A program made the translations under genes and the position numbers. From Dysgonomonas sp. HGC4 (GTDB taxonomy: Bacteria; Bacteroidota; Bacteroidia; Bacteroidales; Dysgonomonadaceae), in NCBI RefSeq assembly GCF_001261715.1, contig NZ_CVRU01000056.1:1-64000 (forward strand): DNA of 64,000 nucleotides. The letters run 5' to 3'. The notes under the pieces are model-generated. The model saw only the letters and a program-made list of their open reading frames with translations, was not told the DNA's origin and did not search any database. Position 1 is the first letter of the stretch. Each line of letters starts with the position of its first letter. Below, in pieces: positions 55,592-63,724 of this stretch.

Positions 55592-56072
55592 ACCATTGTG
55601 ATTTATCGTAGCATAAATTCGTAGGTTCATCAACACTAAACATAAAATATATTCCTGTACATCCTGCTATCGCATGACCATCTAATTCATAATAAGGAAT
55701 ACGATCTGTATCGAAAAAAATTTGGTCATTAATAAATACATTTCGATCTTTCACTAATTGAGTACAAATCAATGTGAATATATCTCGACATTCCTGCATC
55801 GCAGTTGTTTGTTGTACCATGCTCCCTAAAGTGAATTTCTTGAGAACGAATATTACGAACATTCTTCGACTAAAATATCCACCTCCTTTCTTATATACGT
55901 ACCCATCTTGTGTATCATCTAATACAAAGTATGCAGGATCTGATCTCAAATTAGCGACAACACCTTCCATACTAGATAACCCAGTACTCTTGCAAAACCT
56001 ATATTTGCCGTCCTTAGTTTTTTTAAGCCGGGTATTAATTTCTTTAAAATATGCTGTTGCGTCAAATTTCAT
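55581..56072 (-). CDS. Hypothetical phage structural protein
   Basis: 163 aa, soluble, alpha/beta. No signature recognised. The position between the portal-side genes and the gp10-like gene, and its length, fit a head-tail connector or tail-terminator subunit. It overlaps its upstream neighbour by 4 bp and its downstream neighbour by 11 bp, so it is in a tightly coupled operon. Two Cys-containing segments (CRDIFTLICTQL, IAGCTGIYFMF) are present. Confidence 0.5.
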   Translation of the reverse strand: MKFDATAYFKEINTRLKKTKDGKYRFCKSTGLSSMEGVVANLRSDPAYFVLDDTQDGYVYKKGGGYFSRRMFVIFVLKKFTLGSMVQQTTAMQECRDIFTLICTQLVKDRNVFINDQIFFDTDRIPYYELDGHAIAGCTGIYFMFSVDEPTNLCYDKSQWYDE

Positions 56073-56956
56073 TTCTTCATTTTGTTTAGTCGATTTTGAA
56101 TTTCTTTATTCTCTTTGGTGATGCTATCTAACCTTGAGAACGCATCCCAAACATCACGATCTAATAACTGATCATTCTTAGTTATGTCACCTAGATTTAA
56201 AGCCTGTAACATATTATCGATATACTCTCTCATATTTGGAGGAGTAATATTTACTTGTGTTTCTGTATGCTCTAATCTCTGAAAGAAGTTCTTAAACTCT
56301 TTAGATAGTCTATCTTTCAGTCCTGAATAATAAATAAAGACTGTAAACCGTTTTACGATTGACAGTTTTCGAAACTTCTTACTTCGTTTATTAATCTTAT
56401 TGATATCGAATTTGCGAGCATCGCAATAAATAACAGCACATAAGCAATTCAAATAATATTCATCTTTTGTAAATAGATATGCCTGATAATAGTTTTCAGC
56501 ATTAAACCACTGTCGGAACGACACTCCTTTGAACAAGGGCTGGACATGTTTTTGTCCGGCCAACTTGGGCAAAGGATTTACTTCTGTAATTCCATCTGTT
56601 AGGAAAGAAAGCTTTTTGCTAAAAAATAACACTTCAAATTCCTGTAATATAAACTTTCCTTTTTTCACTTTGCAAAGCCATTCTTCTCTATTAAAGACTT
56701 TCAAGACTTTGATACCCGAAAAGAAGAAGAAACATTTACTTTGAATCTCTGTCAATGTATTATCATTGATCATAAGAGTTGAAATATAGAGGAGTTGCTT
56801 CTCTGTTAATTCTTTCCACGATTTTGGTAATTTAATATCAACTTCGGGCAATAACCTTGCTTTTTTCTTTTGCACATACGCATAAAGAACAAAAACGACT
56901 AACCACAATATGGCTGATCCTAGTATGATTACAAATATATAAGCTGCTGTTTTCAT
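56069..56956 (-). CDS. Hypothetical phage protein with N-terminal membrane anchor
   Basis: 295 aa. One strongly hydrophobic N-terminal segment (AAYIFVIILGSAILWLVVFVLYAYV) is followed by a basic stretch and a mostly helical, lysine-rich soluble part. It ends in a coiled-coil-like tail (DSITKENKEIQNRLNKMKK). I recognise no family. A membrane-anchored protein encoded inside a head-tail gene operon (4-bp overlaps on both sides) is odd. It might be an assembly factor or an exclusion-type protein. Confidence 0.5.
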   Translation of the reverse strand: MKTAAYIFVIILGSAILWLVVFVLYAYVQKKKARLLPEVDIKLPKSWKELTEKQLLYISTLMINDNTLTEIQSKCFFFFSGIKVLKVFNREEWLCKVKKGKFILQEFEVLFFSKKLSFLTDGITEVNPLPKLAGQKHVQPLFKGVSFRQWFNAENYYQAYLFTKDEYYLNCLCAVIYCDARKFDINKINKRSKKFRKLSIVKRFTVFIYYSGLKDRLSKEFKNFFQRLEHTETQVNITPPNMREYIDNMLQALNLGDITKNDQLLDRDVWDAFSRLDSITKENKEIQNRLNKMKK

Positions 56957-57810
56957 GGGTTAAACATAAATGTTTGATCTGTTTTTTGATTCACATAATT
57001 CTCAGATGTTTTTATTTTATATGCCTGAGAAGTCATAAATGTTGTATAATTATCCTTATCGGCAATCATCTGATTCACTATTGTTCCCAATAATTCCTTG
57101 CCTTGATTTACTTTTTCTTTTGAGTACAAGCCTAGAACGACCTGTAATTTATAAAATACATCTTCATCGTATTTAGTCAACTTGTCTGAACGTCTGTTTT
57201 CAATAAGTTCTTTCATGTATTCAAAACTGACAGTATTAGACATATCACCCTGATAGGAAATAAGCAAAGGGTAAAGCTCATCTAAGGTGTTACGAGATGC
57301 ATTACTCCGTCCAAAACGCCTTAGATCTCCGGCTGTTATAAACAGACAGTTTGTATAGCGTTCAAAATGTACGCTTTTCTTCCATTCTTCTCGAAACATA
57401 TTATCAGTACCCGATAATAAAAGAATAATTAAAGCATCAGTTGATTCACTTAATCGCAATTTCACCCAATCAAGCAAACGCTCTACACGCTCTTTCGAAG
57501 CTGGTGCGATATTATTAGTAGATGAAACAACCGCAAAACCGTTAGGAGTAGATATCAGATCGACAAAAGGAATACACAAGTAATAAGCATTTATAGCGAC
57601 TATTCGCTTAAGTGCATCTTGAATAGTTGTATTTGTTGATGCTATGATTGCATCAAACAAATCTGATCCTATTATTTCGTTTATGATCTTCGTCTCCGAT
57701 TCTTCAAGAAAAGGTTTTAGGGTATCCATGTCCGACAGTTCTTCATCGGGATTGAACCTCTGAGCAGTTGGAATAAAACTCACAAAAGTTTTTATATCAT
57801 TTATTAGCAT
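56953..57810 (-). CDS. Hypothetical phage structural protein downstream of portal (DUF6712-like)
   Basis: 285 aa from the ATG at 57810, 1 bp after the portal stop codon; the longer frame would overlap the portal gene by 44 bp. Begins MLINDIKTFVSFIPTAQRFNPDEEL. From memory this resembles the DUF6712 family found beside portal genes in Bacteroidales phage-like elements. Probably a structural or connector protein. Overlaps the next gene by 4 bp. Confidence 0.5.
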   Translation of the reverse strand: MLINDIKTFVSFIPTAQRFNPDEELSDMDTLKPFLEESETKIINEIIGSDLFDAIIASTNTTIQDALKRIVAINAYYLCIPFVDLISTPNGFAVVSSTNNIAPASKERVERLLDWVKLRLSESTDALIILLLSGTDNMFREEWKKSVHFERYTNCLFITAGDLRRFGRSNASRNTLDELYPLLISYQGDMSNTVSFEYMKELIENRRSDKLTKYDEDVFYKLQVVLGLYSKEKVNQGKELLGTIVNQMIADKDNYTTFMTSQAYKIKTSENYVNQKTDQTFMFNP

Positions 57811-57811
57811 A

Positions 57812-59179
57812 TCATTGGTTGTTATCGGGTTCGCGTAATGTTTTCTCTTCTGCATCGCCCCCTGTTGACAAAACAGTTAGCGTAATAACTGGGATATCAA
57901 ATTTCAGATCATCGTATTTATTAAATTCTTTGATCACGTGATAAGGAGTGAGGAGGATATCGTGATATGGTTTCTCAAGAGATTGTTTTATAGTAAACAA
58001 TTCTCGTTGCACAGATCCTGAATAGCTACCTTGACCTTTACCCGGATACGCTCCGATCATACCCGGATGAACACCCATCGCATAACATAGCATATTACTA
58101 GCTTCTGCTGAATCTTCGATCAGATCTCCACCCTCTTTTTTTGTATCCACAAGTGATATTGTCACCATGCTATGTGTATTACCATCAGGATCTACATAGC
58201 AACCTGTAACCAAAACCTTATTTGCATTATCAATACCTCCCAAAAAGTCACGTATATTCTCAAGTTCTTTGATACGTCTCTTTTTTTGTTCTTCTTTATC
58301 TGTTATTACCTCGGTTTTAAAAATCTCTTCCCAATATCTACTATTTATTTCTACTTTGTATTTCACTTTAGCAGACTTTATAATATCAAATTTTCTCTTT
58401 GGGATAATACGTTTATACTTATACCAACCCGAATTAAACACCGAATACCAGGGAGCGAATGGATAATACTTTTTGCCAACTGTCGGAAATAGATTTACGA
58501 TTGCAAATTTCCGAGCAGTGGTCATTTCTTGTATCTCTCCATTCTCATTCGGGATCCTGCCAAATCGAACCTCAAGATCCCCAATAGGATCATAGTAATC
58601 TAAAACAGGAATAACTTCCAGTTCGTCGACAGTTGGTGTTTTATCTTCAAAATCCCCATAAAAAAGATGTTCAATTTGTCCTGTTCTAGGATTGCACGAT
58701 TCAAAACGACAATGGATTGCTTCTTTGTGTCTTAGTTTTGTTATTTTCGAACCTTCTTTATTAACTATAACCAAAGAAACTGTAAATAGAAAATACTTCA
58801 TATCAGCTACCTGATCAAGAAGATATTTAACTGGATTATTATATTTGAAGAATTTAATAATATCTTCATTTCTTACCTTTTCATCATTATCTCTCCTATA
58901 TCTTAAGCCGGATGCATAACAGGTCAAAGCATTGAAATGATTGTTTTGCGATAATACTTCATCATCTTCAACAGCTTTTACAATCTTGTAAGGGCGTTGA
59001 TTATCGTCACCCCACGACACATAACCTCTATAATTTTCATCTACTTTTACAGGCGTAGGACTAATATCATCACCTATGATACTATCTATTTCACTAATAT
59101 CAATAGTGTTCACAAAAGCAACTGAATCTCCGAGATTCAGCACTGCTGACACTTCATCCAATAATTCTACATTTCTCAT
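57812..59179 (-). CDS. Phage portal protein
   Basis: 455 aa. The portal-like start YRGYVSWGDDNQRPYKIVKAVEDDEV..NNHFNALTCYASG is followed by a wing/stem region (WYKYKRIIPKRKFDIIKSAKVKYKVEI). The C-terminal block EASNMLCYAMGVHPGMIGAYPGKGQGSYSGSVQRELFTIKQSLEKP is typical of portals in Bacteroidetes phages. It forms the dodecameric DNA gateway of the capsid. A terminase gene would be expected upstream (to the right) but none is recognisable there. Confidence 0.7.
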   Translation of the reverse strand: MRNVELLDEVSAVLNLGDSVAFVNTIDISEIDSIIGDDISPTPVKVDENYRGYVSWGDDNQRPYKIVKAVEDDEVLSQNNHFNALTCYASGLRYRRDNDEKVRNEDIIKFFKYNNPVKYLLDQVADMKYFLFTVSLVIVNKEGSKITKLRHKEAIHCRFESCNPRTGQIEHLFYGDFEDKTPTVDELEVIPVLDYYDPIGDLEVRFGRIPNENGEIQEMTTARKFAIVNLFPTVGKKYYPFAPWYSVFNSGWYKYKRIIPKRKFDIIKSAKVKYKVEINSRYWEEIFKTEVITDKEEQKKRRIKELENIRDFLGGIDNANKVLVTGCYVDPDGNTHSMVTISLVDTKKEGGDLIEDSAEASNMLCYAMGVHPGMIGAYPGKGQGSYSGSVQRELFTIKQSLEKPYHDILLTPYHVIKEFNKYDDLKFDIPVITLTVLSTGGDAEEKTLREPDNNQ

Positions 59180-59415
59180 AATATCACCTCTTTATTATTT
59201 ACTTCAAAAATCAGTAAAGCCTTTATTGTTCTTTTTTCTCCCGAAACAAGAAATGTAAGATTGAATGTATTTTTCTCATAATTACTTGAGGTGCAAACAA
59301 GGTCTTTACATTCCATTATAGAGCCATCTTTTTTCCAACATTTCAGACTACCAATTTCAGCATGAGAATTAAGCAGTTTTCTAACATCATTTATATGTAT
59401 ATATTCTCTTGTCAT
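59176..59415 (-). CDS. Small hypothetical phage protein
   Basis: 79 aa, soluble. MTREYIHINDVRKLLNSHAEIGSLKCWKKDG.. with no recognised domain. It overlaps the portal start by 4 bp, so the two are translationally coupled. It starts 8 bp after the stop of the 349-aa gene. Confidence 0.5.
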   Translation of the reverse strand: MTREYIHINDVRKLLNSHAEIGSLKCWKKDGSIMECKDLVCTSSNYEKNTFNLTFLVSGEKRTIKALLIFEVNNKEVIL

Positions 59416-59423
59416 TTATCAAT

Positions 59424-60473
59424 TTAATTAAATGTATAATCAAACGAATCATCATGGATCCTCAAAGAATCTTCTTTAAAGTCAACTACAACCTGATTGC
59501 GTTGTGATAACCTATATTTAAATTCATGTGATGGGAGTTCCGATTGCAACGAGCTGCGTTTAACAGTTGCATCCGTGATAGTTATTTCTTTCCAGAAAGT
59601 TTTATTCCTTGCTATATAAACATTTTCCGAGTTATATAGATCTTCAATCCAATTGGCTGTATTTTGATCTAAAACTCCCGTGTTGGCAGTATATTCTCTA
59701 AGAGCCTCAATATGATATTTCTTAAATTTACCTTGCATATAACCAAGCTCATTCGAGTATTTATTTTCACGATTCATAGATCCCATGACAGCGAAAGATT
59801 CCGATACACCGAAATTGTTTACAAATATCAATTCTAAAACAGAAGGGCGTGAATAGCCGTCAATGAGAAAAGTTGCCGTTCTATTATCGGCAATAACAGC
59901 AAACTTTACTAGATCGTGATCTGCTTTTTCATAAGCCGAAAGATGAATAGCCATTCCGACAGTTCTATCAATAACATCTAAATCTGCTAATTCTCCGCTC
60001 GAATTACTGTAATTCCCGTTCAGATCTCTGTAACGTGCTGCATATTTAACCAATGTTGGTTTAGTCACATACAGCGATAAAAATTGCACACTATCAATCT
60101 GTACAGTTTTGTCACCTTGCATAAGAGTCAAAAAATGACTTTCTACAAATTGAGCAGCACTAATATTAATCTCTGCACGTGATAATATAACTTTGCTTGT
60201 ATAAGTGAGTGTATTTTCTTTATTAGAGAAATGAAAACGGAACTCATTAAAAGAGCCACCCGAAATATTTGAGGCTATAATTTCAGATAAACCAAGAATA
60301 TAGATTTTCAGATCATTATCCGGAACATATGTTTCTCTGAGAATTTCAATATATTCGTTTGTTGCGAGTTTCCTTGACAAAACAAAGGTGACATCACTTT
60401 CTACAACACCCAAAACGATTTCTTGAAAGTTGCTAGAAAAAGCAAATTGAGGTATATAGCTTTCTACATTCAT
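59424..60473 (-). CDS. Hypothetical beta-rich phage structural protein
   Basis: 349 aa, largely beta-strand (VVESDVTFVLSRKLATNEYIEILRETYV.., VKFAVIADNRTATFLIDG..) with a short helical linker near 270. No signal peptide. I recognise no family. Its place before the portal gene is where terminase or scaffold genes often lie, but its sequence looks more like a tail or fibre component. It overlaps the preceding gene by 4 bp. Confidence 0.5.
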   Translation of the reverse strand: MNVESYIPQFAFSSNFQEIVLGVVESDVTFVLSRKLATNEYIEILRETYVPDNDLKIYILGLSEIIASNISGGSFNEFRFHFSNKENTLTYTSKVILSRAEINISAAQFVESHFLTLMQGDKTVQIDSVQFLSLYVTKPTLVKYAARYRDLNGNYSNSSGELADLDVIDRTVGMAIHLSAYEKADHDLVKFAVIADNRTATFLIDGYSRPSVLELIFVNNFGVSESFAVMGSMNRENKYSNELGYMQGKFKKYHIEALREYTANTGVLDQNTANWIEDLYNSENVYIARNKTFWKEITITDATVKRSSLQSELPSHEFKYRLSQRNQVVVDFKEDSLRIHDDSFDYTFN

Positions 60474-60985
60474 CGCTCAAAAAGTTTAATCCCCAATCCT
60501 AGAATCGGTAATTTATTCACTGCATCATATCCGGCTGATATCATTAGATTTTTATGTGTGCCTGATACCGACATTACACCTCTTGAATCTACATTCAAAT
60601 ACAATCTGTTTTTAGCAGATTGAGTAATCTTTGGATAAGCATAAGTGTAATTAACCTTACGTGCCAACAAAGCATTTTCGCTCACTGTATCTGTCACTGA
60701 AACTACTAACACCCCATTGTTGATTAATGTATCTTTATAAACTCTTTTCAAAAAGTAATCAGATATAACTTTAGCCGTATCGACATCAACGGGAGGAATA
60801 GTTCGAATTACATCAACTGGATAAGGGACACGTTTAATTACTGAATCGGTAATTACAATAGTATCTATCCTAACAGTTTCCATATCGGGCAATTCACTTA
60901 TATACTCTCTATGTAGGTTATAACCAGCAATAAAACCGATAACAAAACCAATAATCAGGAGCCAATATTTATTCATAATCTTCAT
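60470..60985 (-). CDS. Membrane-anchored hypothetical phage protein
   Basis: 171 aa. The N-terminal anchor (YWLLIIGFVIGFIAGYNLH) is followed by a periplasmic-type region rich in D, T and V repeats (IDTIVITDSVIKRVPYPVDVIRTIPPVD) and a beta-rich end. The layout is like the small anchored proteins (some called DUF6808) common in Bacteroidales phage-like elements, and could be a spanin-like or Rz-like lysis accessory; the role is not shown. Starts the operon that runs to the gp10-like gene. Confidence 0.5.
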   Translation of the reverse strand: MKIMNKYWLLIIGFVIGFIAGYNLHREYISELPDMETVRIDTIVITDSVIKRVPYPVDVIRTIPPVDVDTAKVISDYFLKRVYKDTLINNGVLVVSVTDTVSENALLARKVNYTYAYPKITQSAKNRLYLNVDSRGVMSVSGTHKNLMISAGYDAVNKLPILGLGIKLFER

Positions 60986-61035
60986 TTGAATTATATAAAT
61001 TCAAAGAAAATCAAGAATCGATGCACAACAAAAGA

Positions 61036-61064
61036 CAAAAAAAGCCCCTCATTACTGAGAGGCT
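61036..61064 (-). terminator. Terminator of the three small-gene operon
   Basis: On the minus strand AGCCTCTC pairs with GAGGGGCT (one mismatch) around AGTAAT, then TTTTTTT. It lies 12 bp after the stop at 61076. Confidence 0.85.
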
Positions 61065-61075
61065 GATCATTGTTG

Positions 61076-61318
61076 TTATTCTTTTAGAGCTTTTTCATTG
61101 CTTAGTTTCATAAGCCAAACAGGCTTTGTGTCATCAAACCCAATTTTATAGCTAAACTTTGCCATTATTTGGGTTACTTCTTGTATTGTATATGATTCCA
61201 TTTCAGAGAGTTCATATACTATCTGTTCACTCGATTTTCGTATAGTTGCGTCCACTTCGGTAGCTTGAAGAAATTGACCAATGTACCGACTAAAAATAAT
61301 TTTCTTTACTTCATCCAT
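61076..61318 (-). CDS. Small hypothetical phage protein
   Basis: 80 aa from the ATG at 61318 (MDEVKKIIFSRYIGQFLQA..); the frame upstream opens with TTG only. Probably helical, soluble, charged. It overlaps the preceding gene by 8 bp. No domain recognised. Last gene before the terminator at 61036. Confidence 0.45.
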   Translation of the reverse strand: MDEVKKIIFSRYIGQFLQATEVDATIRKSSEQIVYELSEMESYTIQEVTQIMAKFSYKIGFDDTKPVWLMKLSNEKALKE

Positions 61319-61550
61319 CTTTTCGAATATTTGTGTTAGAAATATCAATCATTATTTCTTTTAGAAATTGCAGGTCCTCCATGCGATCCAAAATCACATC
61401 ACTACTTTCTTGCATATGTTTTCTTTGTTCCAAGATAAGCTTTATAAGGTCGTCGAAAATAGGGAGTACTGTACCTGAGTTTTCTTGAATATACTTTACT
61501 TGAGTGATAACGTTTGGATTAATAATTGCACCATCGATTGAATGTTCCAT
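61311..61550 (-). CDS. Small hypothetical phage protein
   Basis: 79 aa, helical with leucine/isoleucine heptad character (ILEQRKHMQESSDVILDRMEDL). No family recognised. Its leader carries AAAACCAATTTAATC before the ATG, a relative of the GCTAAACCAATTCTAC element that precedes the gene at 61829. Confidence 0.45.
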   Translation of the reverse strand: MEHSIDGAIINPNVITQVKYIQENSGTVLPIFDDLIKLILEQRKHMQESSDVILDRMEDLQFLKEIMIDISNTNIRKDG

Positions 61551-61577
61551 GATTAAATTGGTTTTGATTTGTTTTGT

Positions 61578-61829
61578 TTAATTAGATTTTGCCATTAACG
61601 AACATTTTAGTTCGATATCTGGCGAATCTATATGAACATTCAAATAACCAGGTATATTGGTCATATCACATTTATATCTCTTTTCTTGAAGTTGCATAGA
61701 GGTTACACCTCTCTCTAATAATTTAGGATCATTAGGATTGAATATTTCAGCAAAACGAAGTAAGGCTTCATAGACTCCTTGTGTAGATTGTTGTGTAATA
61801 ACACGAACAGGTTGATTTAATTTTTTCAT
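61578..61829 (-). CDS. Small hypothetical phage protein with hairpin leader
   Basis: 83 aa: MKKLNQPVRVITQQSTQGVYEALLRFAEIFNPNDPKLLERG.. No known domain; a short helix-rich N-terminal half and a beta-rich end (YLNVHIDSPDIELKC). Directly upstream of its ATG lies one arm of the 16-bp inverted repeat at 61831-61900, so its start codon can be hidden in a hairpin. First gene of the three-gene operon ended by the terminator at 61036. Confidence 0.5.
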   Translation of the reverse strand: MKKLNQPVRVITQQSTQGVYEALLRFAEIFNPNDPKLLERGVTSMQLQEKRYKCDMTNIPGYLNVHIDSPDIELKCSLMAKSN

Positions 61830-61830
61830 T

Positions 61831-61900
61831 GTAGAATTGGTTTAGCTATTAAGACAGAAAAAAACGGCTGTCATATCCCGTGTCGCTAAACCAATTCTAC
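61831..61900 (-). promoter_or_regulatory. 16-bp inverted repeat sequestering a start codon
   Basis: GTAGAATTGGTTTAGC (61831-61846) and its exact reverse complement (61885-61900) flank 38 bp that contain a smaller GACAG/CTGTC hairpin. On the minus strand the second arm ends 1 nt before the ATG at 61829. A folded leader would bury the ribosome entry site. It could instead be a binding site or recombination site. Confidence 0.55.
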
Positions 61901-61977
61901 TAACGAGCGAACTCGGAAATAAAAAAGTGGGAAAATGAACAACCGTTCTATATTTTAGATATAGGCATAAAAAAAGC

Positions 61978-62010
61978 CTATAAAGACAGGCGAACATAAT
62001 ATTCGCTCAT
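61978..62010 (-). CDS. Possible 10-codon leader ORF
   Basis: ATG at 62008-62010 to TAG at 61978-61980 encodes MSEYYVRLSL. It is preceded by the same element (GCTAAACCAATTATACA) that precedes the ATG at 61829. Its stop codon lies in a TATAGGC/GCCTATA hairpin (61960-61982). It may be a leader peptide or the left-over 5' end of a lost gene. Confidence 0.3.
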   Translation of the reverse strand: MSEYYVRLSL

Positions 62011-62029
62011 TGTATAATTGGTTTAGCAC
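62011..62029 (-). repeat. Third copy of the TAGAATTGGTTTAGC element
   Basis: TGTATAATTGGTTTAGCAC, 17 of 19 bases like the copy at 61830-61848 and in the same orientation. Confidence 0.6.
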
Positions 62030-62077
62030 TGCAAATATGAGAAGAATATTTGAAATAACACCAACTTAAAACAAAAA

Positions 62078-62098
62078 AAAGCGAGTACACCTCGCTTT
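62078..62098 (-). terminator. Terminator of the lipoprotein gene
   Basis: AAAGCGAG and CTCGCTTT pair around TACAC; the minus strand continues TTTTTTTTG. 15 bp after the stop at 62113. Confidence 0.88.
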
Positions 62099-62112
62099 CC
62101 TTACCTTAAATA

Positions 62113-62553
62113 TTATTTCCATATTGTATAAACATCATCTTTTATTGATAGTTTATACATTTGAAGTGTATAACCTTGCGCCTTGTCATTCAATGGTTTT
62201 CCTGTATATGGATCGAAAACACCCTTACATAGTCCACAAGCCCATGCAAATCCGCGAGTCACAATACTCTCTGGGGTCTGAGGGTAAGATGATGGATATA
62301 AATAAATGCTATTTTTAGAATGATCTACTTTTACATTAGGACAAGATTTGGAAGAAGCAGGATAATAACCATTCTTAACGAAATAGATATCCGTATTTAC
62401 TATTATTCCATATTTCGTTGATAAATATTCATCAGTATTTTTAACTTCAGTTCCTTTAAACTCTCCAATTTTCGCCAACGAGTCATTTTCATCATCTTTT
62501 GAACAGCCTGATAAGAGGAAAACAGCACAAAATATAAATAGAATTTTTCTCAT
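62113..62553 (-). CDS. Hypothetical lipoprotein carried by the phage element
   Basis: 146 aa. A type II signal peptide with lipobox LSGC (MRKILFIFCAVFLLSGCSKDDEND) means the mature protein is lipid-anchored at Cys17. The rest includes CPNVKVDHSKNSIYLYPSS and WACGLCKGVFDPYTGKPLND with a paired CGLC. No family recognised. It has its own terminator and no structural-gene neighbours, as expected for a lysogenic conversion (moron) gene; possible roles are superinfection exclusion or surface modification, by inference. Confidence 0.6.
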   Translation of the reverse strand: MRKILFIFCAVFLLSGCSKDDENDSLAKIGEFKGTEVKNTDEYLSTKYGIIVNTDIYFVKNGYYPASSKSCPNVKVDHSKNSIYLYPSSYPQTPESIVTRGFAWACGLCKGVFDPYTGKPLNDKAQGYTLQMYKLSIKDDVYTIWK

Positions 62554-62744
62554 TACTGCATAGTTTTAATAAAGTATAGTCTATTTTACAGACTGTAAAG
62601 ATATAAAAAAAAGCAACAAACTAAATTTGCAGCTTCACTCTTTAGTATTATTTAAAAAACCTGTAACATCAATCAAGATGTACAGATTTACTCTAAAAAC
62701 TTCCTTATGTACCACAGCGTAGCAAGGTACTTTTGCGTTTCTTT

Positions 62745-62806
62745 GCTACTTTCTTGCCGCGTAACGCAAGAAAGTAGCCGCCGCCATGGGTAAGCCATTA
62801 CCCATG
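62745..62806. repeat. REP-like double hairpin
   Basis: Two adjacent perfect hairpins. GCTACTTTCTTGC/GCAAGAAAGTAGC (62745-62757, 62766-62778) has an 8-nt loop. CATGGGTAA/TTACCCATG (62785-62793, 62798-62806) has a 4-nt loop. The first is preceded by GCGTTTCTTT. The form is like widespread extragenic palindromes with AAGAAAGTAG cores. It is in the 280-bp gap between the lipoprotein gene and the gene at 62834. Confidence 0.75.
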
Positions 62807-62833
62807 TAGCGACATTAGTAGATATTTAATCTA

Positions 62834-63724
62834 TTATAATTCGAATCTTTCTTTCAATAACTCCATCATTGCGACATTTTGAGGTAGTAAATTTGGTATT
62901 TCTGCCTTTTCGGGTTTATATAACTCGGTAGCAATATTGTATAAATCCCACAACGTAGAAGCTTGACCGTTCAAATGACGAATTAAATATTCCTCTGAGT
63001 ACTGAGATATTTGTCCCTGTGTCAATGGGTATTGTTTTATATTACTAGATAAGTCCTTATTTCCGCTATCCTTTGCCACTCGCAAGCAAGTTAATAAACC
63101 TATAAATTGATAAGCGTCATTTTGTGAACATCTAATTTGTTTCATTTTCTCAATGATACGAAGATCGTTTTCTCTGTACTCGAAAAAGTTATCAAGCCAA
63201 TTTTTTACAGTTGCAAACATTTCGTCATTCGTTACTCCGTCTTTTCCGTAATTGTAGGCGGTGCGTTCCTTAGACAAAATACATTGATTGTGACAAATTT
63301 TGACATTAGGACCGAAGCCGATTTGCACTCCGTCTTGATGGTAAGCGATTGCAATAGTAGTATTCATTTCCGAGTTTTCACCGTCATTTATTTTGATCGT
63401 TGTAAAAACACGTCTCAAAATATGGGCTTCAACTGAATTATCGCCTTTTATTTGTTCGATTTGTGGCAAAACAGATACACCAGGATGTTGACTACTTTTG
63501 TTCTGAGCTGCGAAGATTTCTTCAAGTTCATAGTTTAAGCCGCTGTTATTGCAGATATTTAAAACATTTTCAATCACTTGATAATGATATAAACCCTTCA
63601 AAGGATTACCAAAAACATCGTTTTCTTTGTGCGTTACTTTCAATGTTTCAAAGTCTAAAATCTGTGTTTTATTTTCTTTAAAATTAAACTTCCTGTAATT
63701 ATTCGTTATATCTAATGTGATCAT
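62834..63724 (-). CDS. Hypothetical protein, DUF932/DUF3871-like
   Basis: 296 aa from the ATG at 63724 (MITLDITNNYRKFNFKEN..). A DUF932-type pattern may be present: NPLKGLYHYQVIENVLNICNNSG, then ILRRVFTTIKIND and TTIAIAYHQDGVQIGFGPNVKICHNQ, as in plasmid- and phage-borne proteins of unknown function. It overlaps the end of the upstream gene by 4 bp. A role in replication, recombination or defence evasion has been suggested for relatives but I cannot confirm it here. Confidence 0.45.
   Translation of the reverse strand: MITLDITNNYRKFNFKENKTQILDFETLKVTHKENDVFGNPLKGLYHYQVIENVLNICNNSGLNYELEEIFAAQNKSSQHPGVSVLPQIEQIKGDNSVEAHILRRVFTTIKINDGENSEMNTTIAIAYHQDGVQIGFGPNVKICHNQCILSKERTAYNYGKDGVTNDEMFATVKNWLDNFFEYRENDLRIIEKMKQIRCSQNDAYQFIGLLTCLRVAKDSGNKDLSSNIKQYPLTQGQISQYSEEYLIRHLNGQASTLWDLYNIATELYKPEKAEIPNLLPQNVAMMELLKERFEL

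Noticed and set aside
61831-61900. Invertible promoter flanked by inverted repeats, as in Bacteroides capsule loci.
   Set aside because: The 38-bp spacer is too short to hold a full promoter and no -7 box is in it; kept only as one alternative.
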